A stretch of 37,535 bases of DNA. Source: an uncultured Clostridia bacterium (lineage in GTDB: Bacteria > Bacillota > Clostridia > TANB77 > CAG-465). The notes beneath the pieces are model-generated. The model saw only the letters and a program-made list of their open reading frames with translations. It was not told where the DNA came from and made no database searches. This document shows positions 9,422 to 17,327 of the stretch, piece after piece. The translations under genes and the position numbers were made by a program. Position 1 is the first letter of the stretch; every line of letters starts with the position of its first letter. The stretch spans positions 1 through 37,535 of the forward strand of contig CALWOC010000008.1 of assembly GCA_944383015.1 (NCBI GenBank). The letters run 5' to 3'.

Positions 9422-10738
9422 TTACTTTATTTTTTCAACAATTTCATCTATAGCTAAAAGTTCTTGCTCTCCTGTAATCATATTCTTTAAAGTATACTTT
9501 TCTTTAGCAACTTCTTCTTCTCCTATTATTATTACATATGGTATTTCAAGATTATTAGCATAGTTAAGCTTTGCTTTAATTTTTGCATTTTCTTTATATA
9601 TTTCATTTGGTATATTATTATCTCTTAAAATATTTGAAATCTTTACAGCATTCTCAAGACCTACACCCATTGTAACAATACTTACTTTTGATATAGATTT
9701 TTTACTATCATCTAATAACCCTAACTCTTTTAAATTGTAAAATAGCCTTGTAAACCCAATTGAAATACCAACTCCAGGTAAATTTTTCTTAGTATAGTAA
9801 CCTGCTAGATTTTCATATCTACCTCCAGAACATATACTACCAATAGATTCATATCCTTTTAGATTAGTTTCATATACAGTTCCTGTATAATAGTCAAGGC
9901 CTCTTGCAATAGTTAAATCAATCATAAAATTATCCTCTTTAACTTCAAATAATCTTACATATTTAACTACTTCTTTAAGCTCATATAACCCTTCTTTAAA
10001 AATTTCACTTGTAAAACCTAAATTACTTAATTTTTCTAACTTTTCATCTGTAGTTCCAGATATATTTAAAAACTCTTCTATCTTTTCTATATTCTCTTCT
10101 TTTACATCTATTTTTCTTAATTCTTCTTTTACAGCTTCAATTCCTATTTTTTCTAATTTATCTATTATTATTAAAATGTCTGTCATCTTTTCTGATATAT
10201 TTAATTCGTCAAATAATCCATTAAGAACTTTTCTATTATTTATTTTAATAATAAAGTTTGAAAATCCCAAATTTTTAAATGTTGTACTAATAATGCTTGG
10301 TATCTCAGCATCATTTATGATATCTAATTTTCCATCTCCAATTATATCTATATCACATTGATAAAATTCTCTATATCTTCCTTTTTGGGCTCTTTCTCCT
10401 CTAAATACTTTTCCTACTTGATATCTTCTATAAGGAAAAGTTAAATCGTTATAGTATTCAGCCACATATTTTGCTAGAGGAACTGTTAAATCAAAACGAA
10501 GACTCAAATCTTTATCTCCTTTTTTAAAAGAATATATTTGCTTTTCTGTTTCTCCACCTGCTTTTGCAAGTAATACTTCAGAAGACTCAATAATTGGAGT
10601 CTCTTGTGGCAAAAAACCATATAGCTCATATGTCTTTTTTATTTTTTCTAGCATTTCATTAAATTTAATCTGATCTTGTGGTAAAAGCTCCATAAATCCA
10701 CTTAATGTTCTTGGTTCTACTCTTTTTATATTATCCAT
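9422..10738 (-). CDS. hisS: Histidyl-tRNA synthetase
   Basis: Class II aminoacyl-tRNA synthetase that charges tRNA-His with histidine using ATP, cytoplasmic. All family marks are visible: RFDLT (81-85), motif 2 with GKVFRGERAQKGRYREFYQCD (about 109-129), the histidine-binding RGLDYYTGTVYE (279-290), SGGRYENL (304-311), motif 3 GVGISIGFTRLF (322-333), then a C-terminal anticodon-binding domain. The length (438) is near normal for bacterial HisRS. The ATG at 10738 has a GGAGAAG ribosome site. It is transcribed from its own consensus promoter through a leader peptide and terminator (10781-10994), so expression is probably tuned to His-tRNA charging. It ends with its own terminator and is monocistronic as far as can be seen. 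Confidence 0.97.
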   Translation of the reverse strand: MDNIKRVEPRTLSGFMELLPQDQIKFNEMLEKIKKTYELYGFLPQETPIIESSEVLLAKAGGETEKQIYSFKKGDKDLSLRFDLTVPLAKYVAEYYNDLTFPYRRYQVGKVFRGERAQKGRYREFYQCDIDIIGDGKLDIINDAEIPSIISTTFKNLGFSNFIIKINNRKVLNGLFDELNISEKMTDILIIIDKLEKIGIEAVKEELRKIDVKEENIEKIEEFLNISGTTDEKLEKLSNLGFTSEIFKEGLYELKEVVKYVRLFEVKEDNFMIDLTIARGLDYYTGTVYETNLKGYESIGSICSGGRYENLAGYYTKKNLPGVGISIGFTRLFYNLKELGLLDDSKKSISKVSIVTMGVGLENAVKISNILRDNNIPNEIYKENAKIKAKLNYANNLEIPYVIIIGEEEVAKEKYTLKNMITGEQELLAIDEIVEKIK

Positions 10739-10780
10739 AATAATCTTCTCCTTCTCTTTTTTGTTATGTTTTTTTTATAA

Positions 10781-10814
10781 TAAAAAAACACGTAAGTTTT
10801 TTGGCCTTACGTGT
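10781..10814 (-). terminator. Attenuator terminator in the hisS leader
   Basis: On the minus strand ACACGTAAG (10814-10806), a 9-base loop and CTTACGTGT (10796-10788) form a perfect 9-bp stem followed by seven T. It lies between the leader peptide and hisS, so it would stop transcription before hisS unless prevented. A CGTAAG directly after the leader stop codon (10867-10862) can instead pair with CTTACG of the 3' arm. Confidence 0.85.
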
Positions 10815-10828
10815 AAATATATCACACA

Positions 10829-10851
10829 TCAGGCACAACAAACTATGCCTG
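10829..10851 (-). promoter_or_regulatory. Upstream hairpin in the hisS leader RNA
   Basis: TCAGGCA and TGCCTGA are perfect 7-base arms with a 9-base loop between the leader peptide stop and the terminator. The stem can be lengthened by GTAAA pairing with TTTAC, which invades the 5' arm of the terminator, so it may be part of the antiterminator. Confidence 0.6.
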
Positions 10852-10869
10852 AGTTTACTTTCTTACGAA

Positions 10870-10935
10870 CTAAAACGCAGACATAGAATAAATATGATGA
10901 TGTGCTAATGTGTTTTGTTTTTTTACTGTACTCAT
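10870..10935 (-). CDS. Histidine-rich leader peptide of hisS (21 aa)
   Basis: A short ORF on the hisS leader: MSTVKKQNTLA, then three consecutive CAT His codons, then IYSMSAF and TAG. It has a strong AAGGAG ribosome site (10950-10945) 9 bases before the ATG and starts about 25 bases after the predicted transcription start. Its context is that of an amino-acid leader peptide: consensus promoter upstream, alternative hairpins and a U-tailed terminator downstream, and a His-related gene as target. A ribosome stalled on the His codons would leave CGTAAG after the stop codon free to disrupt the terminator; a ribosome at the stop codon would cover it. The peptide itself probably has no other function. 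Confidence 0.8.
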   Translation of the reverse strand: MSTVKKQNTLAHHHIYSMSAF

Positions 10936-10965
10936 TTTATTCTACTCCTTTCTGATTACGATATT

Positions 10966-10994
10966 ATTATACTCTAATTATGTTACTTTGTCAA
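10966..10994 (-). promoter_or_regulatory. Consensus sigma-A promoter of the hisS leader
   Basis: TTGACA (10994-10989), a 17-base spacer and TATAAT (10971-10966) match the consensus perfectly. The -35 overlaps the stop codon of the upstream gene. Start of transcription is predicted near 10959. Confidence 0.88.
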
Positions 10995-11332
10995 TTATAA
11001 AATATAATAGTTAAAATAAAATATAATAAAACAGAAAATAAAAAAGTATAAAAAGTTATATATGAAGACATTAATAAATTAGAAATTAATTTTACTTTTT
11101 TTTCATCAAAGCTATTAATTTTAAAACTACACAAACTTATTAATACTATTGAAGATATAAATAATAAAGCCACTGGAAATATAAAGCATATGTTCCATAC
11201 ACGATTTACATTATAAATAGTATTAAAAAATATGATAGCAAAAAATGCTATAAAGCCTAATAATATAAAATTTCTCATTATGCCTATTGAACTATTTAAT
11301 ATTACTTCATATTTACTTTTATCTTTTTCCAT
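10991..11332 (-). CDS. Small membrane protein, unknown function (113 aa)
   Basis: I do not recognise the family. The protein has three or four hydrophobic segments (about residues 20-40, 46-68, 84-112) and a short charged N-terminus, so it should sit in the cytoplasmic membrane. The ATG has an AAGGAG site, and the gene follows the metallophosphoesterase stop by 10 bases, so it is probably the last gene of that operon. Its stop codon lies within the -35 of the hisS promoter. Confidence 0.65.
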   Translation of the reverse strand: MEKDKSKYEVILNSSIGIMRNFILLGFIAFFAIIFFNTIYNVNRVWNICFIFPVALLFISSIVLISLCSFKINSFDEKKVKLISNLLMSSYITFYTFLFSVLLYFILTIIFYN

Positions 11333-11342
11333 AACTTTCTCC

Positions 11343-12113
11343 TTATCTTCTTATATATATACCACTTTCTAATTCTTCAATTGCCATCTCTTTATTTGGC
11401 ATATCACTATTTTTTAAATTTAGTATTTCTTTTTCATAATCATATGGTAACTTTACTATTTCAAATTCAAAATTTCCTGCATTTTTTGAGTTAAAATCTC
11501 CTTCAATTATTAAATATGATGATAAAACGTACTTTTTTCCACTTTTTTCAATTATATCACACCCATTAGAAACACTTCCTGGGTTTATTGCAATTTTTGT
11601 ACCATCTCTATATACAAATGGGGAATGAATATGTCCAAATATTACAATATCTGGTGTAGAAGACTTAAAATCACATCCCAAATAACTAGAATTTTCAAAT
11701 AATTTGTCTATTTTATCCTTTAATTTACTATCTATATTATAGTATTCTATTGATTTATATAAGCTATCTGTACTTGCATGAATTAGACGAATTTTTAAGC
11801 CACTCATATAAAAATCATAGTAAAGTGGTAAATTCTCTAAATACTTTAAATTTTCTTTTGAAATATTATTATGATTCCAAAAATGCTCTTTTGTTGTACA
11901 ATTCTTAACTATTAAATCATCACAATTTCCCTTTATTACAATATCACAATTTTTCTTTATAAGTTCTACTGTATCATTAGGTTGTGAACCTTTTGCAACT
12001 AAATCACCAAGACAAAATATTCTTTTTATTCCTCTTTTTTTTATATCTTCTATTACTCTACAAGCAGCAATATAACTACCATGAATATCAGATATTATTG
12101 CTATTTTTTCCAT
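11343..12113 (-). CDS. Calcineurin-like metallophosphoesterase (YfcE/MJ0936 type), copy 2
   Basis: Soluble two-metal phosphoesterase of about 256 residues. The metal-ligand motifs are in order: SDIHGS near the N-terminus, CLGDLV, KGNCDD, LIHAS and FGHIHSPF; the GNCD form is usual for the YfcE branch. Substrate unknown. I prefer the ATG at 12113 (MEKIAII) with AGAGGCG upstream; the ATG at 12131 has no ribosome site. The start lies 26 bases inside the end of the preceding paralogue, suggesting translational coupling. The two adjacent copies share order and motifs throughout, so they arose by tandem duplication. Confidence 0.87.
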   Translation of the reverse strand: MEKIAIISDIHGSYIAACRVIEDIKKRGIKRIFCLGDLVAKGSQPNDTVELIKKNCDIVIKGNCDDLIVKNCTTKEHFWNHNNISKENLKYLENLPLYYDFYMSGLKIRLIHASTDSLYKSIEYYNIDSKLKDKIDKLFENSSYLGCDFKSSTPDIVIFGHIHSPFVYRDGTKIAINPGSVSNGCDIIEKSGKKYVLSSYLIIEGDFNSKNAGNFEFEIVKLPYDYEKEILNLKNSDMPNKEMAIEELESGIYIRR

Positions 12114-12909
12114 TTTTTCTCGCCTCTTCATTTAATCTTTTTCTATTAAAATATTTTCCTGAATATATTTCTTCATATGCTTCTTCTTTATTTGGCATAT
12201 TCGAATTTAATATATTATTTGCCTCTTTAATATAGTCATATGTAAATTTTACAAATTTGTATGATATCTCAGAAATACTTTTGCTATTAAAATTCCCCTC
12301 AATAATTAAGTATGAACCATAGCAAGCTTTATTTCCATTAATATCTTCTAGTATTTCACTACTATTTGAAATAGCTCCAGGATTAATAATCATCTTATTT
12401 TTTATTCTATATAAAAAATGTTTATGAATATGTCCAAATACAACTATATCCGGTTCCTCTTCTCCAATATTATTTAGGTATTCAGTATTATCAAACATAT
12501 GTGTAAATCTATCTTCAAAATTTTCATCAAAGTCCCAATATTTTGCTTTTTCATGAACACTATTAGGACTTGCATGCATTAATCGTATTTTATACCCACT
12601 CATATAAAAATCATATGAAAAAGGTAGTTTCTTTATTTTATCTATTTGCTCTTTTGAAAGTGCATCTCTATTCCAAAAATGTTCTTTAATAAGTGGATCT
12701 ATGACAACTCTTCTTTCACAATTGCCTTGTAACACCACCTCACATTTTTCTAAAATAGTACTAACACATTCTTTAGGTTCACTGCATTTTACAAGCATAT
12801 CACCTAAACAAAATATCTTTTTTATTCCTCTTTTTTCTATATTTTCAATTGCAGCTTTTAAAGCTGTATAATTTCCATGAATATCTGAAATAATCGCTAC
12901 TTTATCCAT
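12088..12909 (-). CDS. Calcineurin-like metallophosphoesterase (YfcE/MJ0936 type), copy 1
   Basis: About 273 residues with the metal-binding set SDIHGN, CLGDML, QGNCER, LMHASP and FGHIHKHF. Known relatives are small phosphodiesterases or phosphatases; the substrate cannot be inferred here. The ATG at 12909 is preferred because GGAGG stands 5 bases upstream; a TTG at 12921 would start within that ribosome site. It is the first gene of a three-gene operon with its tandem copy and a small membrane protein. The C-terminal extension (after INPGAISN) contains a beta-rich part and the segment NMPNKEEAYEEI, also present in copy 2 as NMPNKEMAIEEL. Confidence 0.87.
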   Translation of the reverse strand: MDKVAIISDIHGNYTALKAAIENIEKRGIKKIFCLGDMLVKCSEPKECVSTILEKCEVVLQGNCERRVVIDPLIKEHFWNRDALSKEQIDKIKKLPFSYDFYMSGYKIRLMHASPNSVHEKAKYWDFDENFEDRFTHMFDNTEYLNNIGEEEPDIVVFGHIHKHFLYRIKNKMIINPGAISNSSEILEDINGNKACYGSYLIIEGNFNSKSISEISYKFVKFTYDYIKEANNILNSNMPNKEEAYEEIYSGKYFNRKRLNEEARKNGKNSNNI

Positions 12910-12925
12910 ATTTGCCTCCAAATTA

Positions 12926-12934
12926 ATTATATCA
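12926..12934 (-). promoter_or_regulatory. Possible extended -10 promoter of the phosphoesterase operon
   Basis: TGATATAAT on the minus strand is a perfect extended -10 (TGnTATAAT). No good -35 is seen. The implied leader is only about 10 bases, which makes the call uncertain. Confidence 0.4.
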
Positions 12935-12952
12935 TAATATACATGTATTTAA

Positions 12953-12991
12953 AAGAAAAAAAGATATGATATTTTTTTCATATCATATCTT
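12953..12991 (-). terminator. Terminator of the 13000-14211 gene
   Basis: AGATATGATA (12962-12971) and TATCATATCT (12981-12990) form a perfect 10-bp stem with a 9-base loop; the minus strand continues with seven T. It lies directly after the TAG at 13000. Confidence 0.85.
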
Positions 12992-12999
12992 CTTACTTT

Positions 13000-14211
13000 C
13001 TATCTTGCAACCTTTAATAATATAGATACAACTTTTGAGTTTTCATTTGGTTTAGATAAATCATCATTACTAAATCTAAGCTGAATTGTTACATCTTCAA
13101 TTTGATATATATTTGTAAGCACTGTCTCGTCATCAGATAAATATTGTCTTGATGGACTACCTAATAAATCTGATACTTCAGAATATGTTGTACCAAGTTC
13201 TATTCCTTTATATATTTTTATATTTCCGCCTCTATTTATATCAGTAGAAATGGCAGTTACATATCCTTCTCCAATATCATCAATACTTGCTTTAGCATTA
13301 TATACATATGCACTATATTTTGGTTGTTGCATCTCATATAATGATACAATTGTAAAATAATTTGGATTTAATTTTTGTGTTGCATATTTAGAATCAACAG
13401 TTAATCCTTCCATTTGTGTCTGTCTAATTGGTAATTTATATTCTTTATCATTAATATAAACTGTATTTAATTCTGTTTTTTCCACTTCATCTATTTTAGT
13501 TATAAACTCAAAACTATTAAATACTTTATCTGCTTCAGATTTCTTGTAATTATCTGGATCTGCTTTATATGTTAAAGAAAACACATAATTATCTTTTATT
13601 GTTAATATTCTAGTTGCTTGTAATCCATTTTCTGTATAAGTAAATTTAACAGCTAATTGGTCTGCAAGTAAAGAATATGTAGTTTCTATATCAGATACTT
13701 TTTCTGGAACTATTGTTTTTTCTACAATTTCTCCATCTACCTCTTCTTCAACTACAACTGTTTCAGCTTTTATTAGCTCTTGAGTTAAAGCTTCTTTTTG
13801 TTTTTCTATATGATCTATATCTGTTTGAGAAACATCAATTTTTCCAACTCTTAAAACAACTGCAGTTTTAGTATCCTCATTTTCCATTGTTGAAACATAT
13901 GTACCATTTTCTGTTTCTGTATCAACAGGAAGCTGTAAATCTTCTAAATAACCAAATCTAATTCCAAGTTCATCATTTCTATATTCCTTAAGACCAGATT
14001 CAAGCGGTGTCATATCTTCACCTTCTAAATCTTCATCTGCAACGAATCCTTCACCTTCAACATAGTCATCATATAACTCAACTTCACCTGTTGGAGTTTT
14101 ACTTTTTTGAACAAGCCATATTGTTAGAAAAGTACCTACTGCAATTAATATAATCACTACTAAAATTATAATTATTAATGCTATTTTTGAAATTCCTTTT
14201 TTATTTTCCAT
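13000..14211 (-). CDS. Membrane-anchored extracytoplasmic protein, unknown function (403 aa)
   Basis: I do not recognise a named family. A cytoplasmic stretch MENKKGISK is followed by one long hydrophobic helix (about residues 10-34), leaving about 365 residues outside the cell. The outer part starts with an acidic linker (about 40-70, many E and D), then a domain to about 245 that resembles small extracytoplasmic alpha/beta domains, and a C-terminal part containing YKGIELGTTYSEVSDLLGSP, a pattern seen in lipoprotein-like SmpA/DUF domains (inference, weak). The ATG has GGAGGCG upstream. It is monocistronic, with its own terminator. Confidence 0.8.
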   Translation of the reverse strand: MENKKGISKIALIIIILVVIILIAVGTFLTIWLVQKSKTPTGEVELYDDYVEGEGFVADEDLEGEDMTPLESGLKEYRNDELGIRFGYLEDLQLPVDTETENGTYVSTMENEDTKTAVVLRVGKIDVSQTDIDHIEKQKEALTQELIKAETVVVEEEVDGEIVEKTIVPEKVSDIETTYSLLADQLAVKFTYTENGLQATRILTIKDNYVFSLTYKADPDNYKKSEADKVFNSFEFITKIDEVEKTELNTVYINDKEYKLPIRQTQMEGLTVDSKYATQKLNPNYFTIVSLYEMQQPKYSAYVYNAKASIDDIGEGYVTAISTDINRGGNIKIYKGIELGTTYSEVSDLLGSPSRQYLSDDETVLTNIYQIEDVTIQLRFSNDDLSKPNENSKVVSILLKVAR

Positions 14212-14240
14212 ATAACGCCTCCATAACCTCTATATTTTAT

Positions 14241-14270
14241 AGTATACCATAAAGAAAAAAAATGCAAAAT
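14241..14270 (-). promoter_or_regulatory. Possible promoter of the 13000-14211 gene
   Basis: TATACT (14246-14241) stands 30 bases before the start, with TTTGCA 16 bases further upstream on the minus strand. Both elements match 4 to 5 of 6. Confidence 0.4.
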
Positions 14271-14282
14271 ATTTTTTGTAAT

Positions 14283-14891
14283 TTATATATTTTTTTCATC
14301 TAAATATTTCACTAACTTTTCAACAGCTTTTTTTCTTGCACTATATTTTTCCTTCTCTATAGATGTCATTTGTCCTAACGTTTTATTTTCTTCTGAAATA
14401 TAAAATATTGGATCAAAGCCAAAACCATTTTTACCAATTTGCTCTTTTGCAACTAAACCATATACTTCTCCAATAAAAGTCTTCAAATTTCCATTTCTAT
14501 CAATAAGTGCAATAACTGTTTGCCACACAACTTTTCTATTATTATTATCTCCAACTTTTTTAATATAAAACTCATTTCTTTCAAAATCACTTATCTGTTT
14601 ATTTAATTCTTCAAAAGCTGCTCTTTTAGTTTTTACACCTGGATACCCACCTAAACATTCTATACAAATTCCAGAGTCTTCAGCTATGATATATGTATCT
14701 TTTGAGACCAAATCTTTGATTGAGTTTGCTTTTATTATAGCATTTTCTTCAAATGTTTTTCCGTTCTCATCTACATCTAAATCATCAATTCCAGCTTCCT
14801 TTTGAGACATTACAATAAATTCATCATTTAACATAGACTTTAACTCTTTTATCTTTCCCAAATTATTTGTTGCCATAACTATTTTTTTCAC
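14283..14891 (-). CDS. rdgB: XTP/dITP pyrophosphatase (RdgB/HAM1)
   Basis: Removes non-canonical purine nucleotides (dITP, XTP, ITP) by hydrolysis to the monophosphate and pyrophosphate, protecting DNA and RNA. The family marks are ATNNLGKIKEL (7-17), FEENAIIKA (about 47-55), IAEDSGICIE, GGYPGVKTKRAA, GFGFDPIF and the C-terminal SARKKAVEKL. At 202 residues it is of usual length. The start is GTG, supported by AGGAG 9 bases upstream and by the family N-terminus KKIVMAT. It follows the terminator at 14921-14952 by about 30 bases, so it may have its own promoter or depend on read-through. Confidence 0.95.
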   Translation of the reverse strand: MKKIVMATNNLGKIKELKSMLNDEFIVMSQKEAGIDDLDVDENGKTFEENAIIKANSIKDLVSKDTYIIAEDSGICIECLGGYPGVKTKRAAFEELNKQISDFERNEFYIKKVGDNNNRKVVWQTVIALIDRNGNLKTFIGEVYGLVAKEQIGKNGFGFDPIFYISEENKTLGQMTSIEKEKYSARKKAVEKLVKYLDEKNI

Positions 14892-14916
14892 AGAACCATC
14901 TCCTAATTTAATATGA

Positions 14917-14952
14917 TATCATAAAAGGTAAGATTAATACAACCTTACCTTC
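14917..14952 (-). terminator. Probable terminator after the DUF1653 gene
   Basis: AAGGTAAG (14925-14932) and CTTACCTT (14944-14951) form an 8-bp stem; the minus strand continues CCTTTTATG, a short T tract, so termination is probably partial. Confidence 0.55.
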
Positions 14953-14959
14953 TTCTATT

Positions 14960-15190
14960 TTAATTATTATACTCTTCAAATCTTGTTTTTTGACCAGTAA
15001 CATTATCTTTCCTATTACTTATATCTGAAGAATCTACAAACATATCATATGGTCTAACCCAAATTTTATTTTGATTTAAATGCTCATATACGACCATCTC
15101 TTCCATTGTCTCGGTATTTGTTCCTATTGCAATTACTTTAACAATATGCCCTTTAAAATGCCTATACTTTTTACCAACTTCTACCTTCAT
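14960..15190 (-). CDS. DUF1653 family protein (76 aa)
   Basis: Small soluble protein with the family pattern: KYRHFKGHIVKVI (8-20), TETMEEMVVYEHL (26-38), WVRPYDMFVD (44-53). The biochemical role of DUF1653 is not established. Translation is coupled to the gene above: the ATG is 1 base past its TAA, and the ribosome site GAGGAGG is made of its last Glu codons. Confidence 0.88.
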   Translation of the reverse strand: MKVEVGKKYRHFKGHIVKVIAIGTNTETMEEMVVYEHLNQNKIWVRPYDMFVDSSDISNRKDNVTGQKTRFEEYNN

Positions 15191-15191
15191 T

Positions 15192-16631
15192 TTATTCCTC
15201 CTCTAAAAATCTTGCCATTTGCACACCAGAACATGAGGCCATCATAAGCCCACGTGTCATTCCTCCGCCATCACCAATAGAATAAAGACCTTTTATACTA
15301 GTTTCAAACCTATCGTTTATCTTTACTTTATTACTATAAAATTTTATTTCCGGACCATATAGTAAATTATCCGGCGAAGCAAATCCTTCTACAACTTTAT
15401 CTACTGATTGAATAAAATCTAATATATTTGTCATAGTCCTATATCCAATTGCAAAAGTTAAATCACCAGGTTCAGCATTTTTTAAAGTTGGAACAACAGA
15501 ATTATTCTCTAACTCTTCTTTCCATGTTCTTTTTCCTCTGTAAATATCTCCAAGTCTTTGTACTACTATTTTTCCTGCCCCAATCTCATTTAAATTTCTT
15601 GCTATATTTCTACCATATTCAATTGGTTTATTAAATGGATAATTAAAATTATGTGAAACAAGTATTGCAAGATTTGTATTAGTACTTTTTTTCTCTTTAT
15701 ATGAGTGACCATTTACCAATGTAATATCATGATCATATACCTCTGTAGATACAAATCCACTTGGATTTTGACAGAATGTTCTTACTTTATCTTTATATCT
15801 TCCAACTCTACCAATAAATTTTCCCTCATACATATACTTATTTATTTTTTCCATAACTTTATCTGGAAGTTCATATCTAATACCTATATCTACTGTTCCG
15901 CTCTCAGTTTTAATATCATGTCTATCACACATATCCACAAGCCAATTTGCACCTTTTCTACCAACTGCAAGAACCACTTTATCTGCATATATTTTTTCTT
16001 CTTTGTCAATAGATTTTATATAATCATCTGAATTTTGTACCTTTACTCCTTTTATTTTATCATTTTCTACAATTAAATCCTTAACAACAGTATTAAACAT
16101 AATTTCAATACCATTTTCAATTAAATATTTTTCTATTTTATAATATAGCTCATGACTTTTTTCAGTTCCTAAATGCCTAATTGGTATATCAATTAGAGTT
16201 ATATTTTCTTTTTTAGCTTTATCACATATTTTTTTTACTTCTTCTTTATACTCCGTACCTTCTAAATGCTTATCTGCTCCAAATTTTAAATAGATATTAT
16301 CTGTGTAATCTATTAGCCTTTTGGTATTATCTACTCCAATGTACTCATGTAATATTCCGCCCACATGAAGATGATCATCATTTTTATTATACAAAGACAG
16401 TTTTCCATCTGAAAAAGCTCCCGCTCCTGAAAAACCACATGTTATATTACACATTGGTTTACAATGTACACACTTACCTGTAGTTTCTATAGGACATTTT
16501 CTATCCTCAACACTTTTTCCTTGTTCAATTAATAAAACTTTCTTTTTGCTGTTTAAAGCAATCATCTCATACGCAAAAAATACAGCACTTGGTCCTGCGC
16601 CAACAACAATCACGTCATAATAATTATTCAT
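15192..16631 (-). CDS. FAD-dependent oxidoreductase (COG2509-like)
   Basis: About 479 residues. The N-terminus has the dinucleotide fold motif VVGAGPSAVF (9-18) after MNNYYDVI. A Cys-rich segment follows (CPIETTGKCVHCKPMC, then CGFSGAGAFSDGKL), typical of the uncharacterised FAD-dependent dehydrogenases of COG2509; later VVLAVGRKGANW and the C-terminal YSIGDGGGMTRGLM complete the FAD site. Substrate unknown. I place the start at 16631 because AGGAGG lies 10 bases upstream; the longer frame to 16697 would read through the promoter at 16660-16688 and the terminator of the upstream gene. Confidence 0.88.
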   Translation of the reverse strand: MNNYYDVIVVGAGPSAVFFAYEMIALNSKKKVLLIEQGKSVEDRKCPIETTGKCVHCKPMCNITCGFSGAGAFSDGKLSLYNKNDDHLHVGGILHEYIGVDNTKRLIDYTDNIYLKFGADKHLEGTEYKEEVKKICDKAKKENITLIDIPIRHLGTEKSHELYYKIEKYLIENGIEIMFNTVVKDLIVENDKIKGVKVQNSDDYIKSIDKEEKIYADKVVLAVGRKGANWLVDMCDRHDIKTESGTVDIGIRYELPDKVMEKINKYMYEGKFIGRVGRYKDKVRTFCQNPSGFVSTEVYDHDITLVNGHSYKEKKSTNTNLAILVSHNFNYPFNKPIEYGRNIARNLNEIGAGKIVVQRLGDIYRGKRTWKEELENNSVVPTLKNAEPGDLTFAIGYRTMTNILDFIQSVDKVVEGFASPDNLLYGPEIKFYSNKVKINDRFETSIKGLYSIGDGGGMTRGLMMASCSGVQMARFLEEE

Positions 16632-16659
16632 AACTATCATACCTCCTATTCCACCTGGT

Positions 16660-16688
16660 AATATAACACACAGATGTATAAAAATCAA
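16660..16688 (-). promoter_or_regulatory. Promoter of the oxidoreductase-DUF1653 operon
   Basis: TTGATT (16688-16683), a 17-base spacer and TATATT (16665-16660) on the minus strand lie about 30 bases upstream of the start. Confidence 0.6.
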
Positions 16689-16718
16689 GAAAAACATCTA
16701 AGTTTTCCTAGATGTTTT
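16683..16718 (-). terminator. Terminator after the 16717-17262 gene
   Basis: AAAACATCTA (16691-16700) and TAGATGTTTT (16709-16718) form a perfect 10-bp stem, overlapping the stop codon, with TTTTTCTTG downstream on the minus strand. Confidence 0.8.
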
Positions 16719-17262
16719 AAAATTTTATTCTTTGATTTGATAATATTACATTTAATATTTCATTATTATATCTTGAAAATACAACACCAAAATAAATACT
16801 ATTATCTGTATCTACATATCTTGTAATTTTCCAATAGTTATTTTCCTCTGGTTTATACATTTCTGTCTTATAGTTTTCACCTAATTCTTTCCAGATATCA
16901 TTTACTTTATTTACCTTTACTGTATTATCTTCACTTACTTTAAAATCTATTTTTTTAAAGCTTGCTACAATATATGTAATTACGCCTTTTGAATCTGTTT
17001 TAAAACTTATTTCCTCAAAATTATAATTACACTTGTCCACTACTTCGTCAGTTGAAGTATACTTTGATAAGTCTATATCATTTATATTCATTCCAATTTT
17101 TATTCCATCAATAGAGATATTTCTTAAATCTGTCTTTTTTACTGAATAATCACTATCATAAAAATAATATTTAGTAGCAAAAACTGTAACTAAAAATATA
17201 ATAACTAGACCTACTAAATAGATAATTGCTTTAGAAAAGAATTTATTTTTTTTATTTTTCAT
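16717..17262 (-). CDS. Membrane-anchored small protein, unknown (181 aa)
   Basis: Not recognised. A Lys/Asn-rich start (MKNKKNKFFSK) is followed by one hydrophobic helix (about 12-34) and an external domain of about 145 residues containing DGIKIGMNINDIDLSKY, a motif-like stretch found in small extracytoplasmic DUF domains. The ATG at 17262 has GGAAAGGG upstream; the frame is open to 17304 but lacks a ribosome site there. It follows pheA by 65 bases with no terminator between and may belong to the same transcript. Confidence 0.7.
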   Translation of the reverse strand: MKNKKNKFFSKAIIYLVGLVIIFLVTVFATKYYFYDSDYSVKKTDLRNISIDGIKIGMNINDIDLSKYTSTDEVVDKCNYNFEEISFKTDSKGVITYIVASFKKIDFKVSEDNTVKVNKVNDIWKELGENYKTEMYKPEENNYWKITRYVDTDNSIYFGVVFSRYNNEILNVILSNQRIKF

Positions 17263-17327
17263 ATATGTATCCCTTTCCTTTACAAATAAATTATATATCA
17301 ACATATATTTTTTAGCAATATATTTTT

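Noticed and set aside
10781..10960. T-box riboswitch upstream of hisS
   Set aside because: The leader is too short (about 180 bases) and I find no T-box-like conserved stretch; a leader peptide with His codons explains the hairpins better.
11343..12909. GNC in place of GNH in the two metallophosphoesterases as a lost metal ligand
   Set aside because: GNCD/GNCE is usual in the YfcE branch, so it is not a sign of inactivation.
16632..16697. Longer N-terminus of the FAD oxidoreductase starting at 16697
   Set aside because: It would begin within the upstream terminator and read through the promoter; the ATG at 16631 has the ribosome site and the family start.
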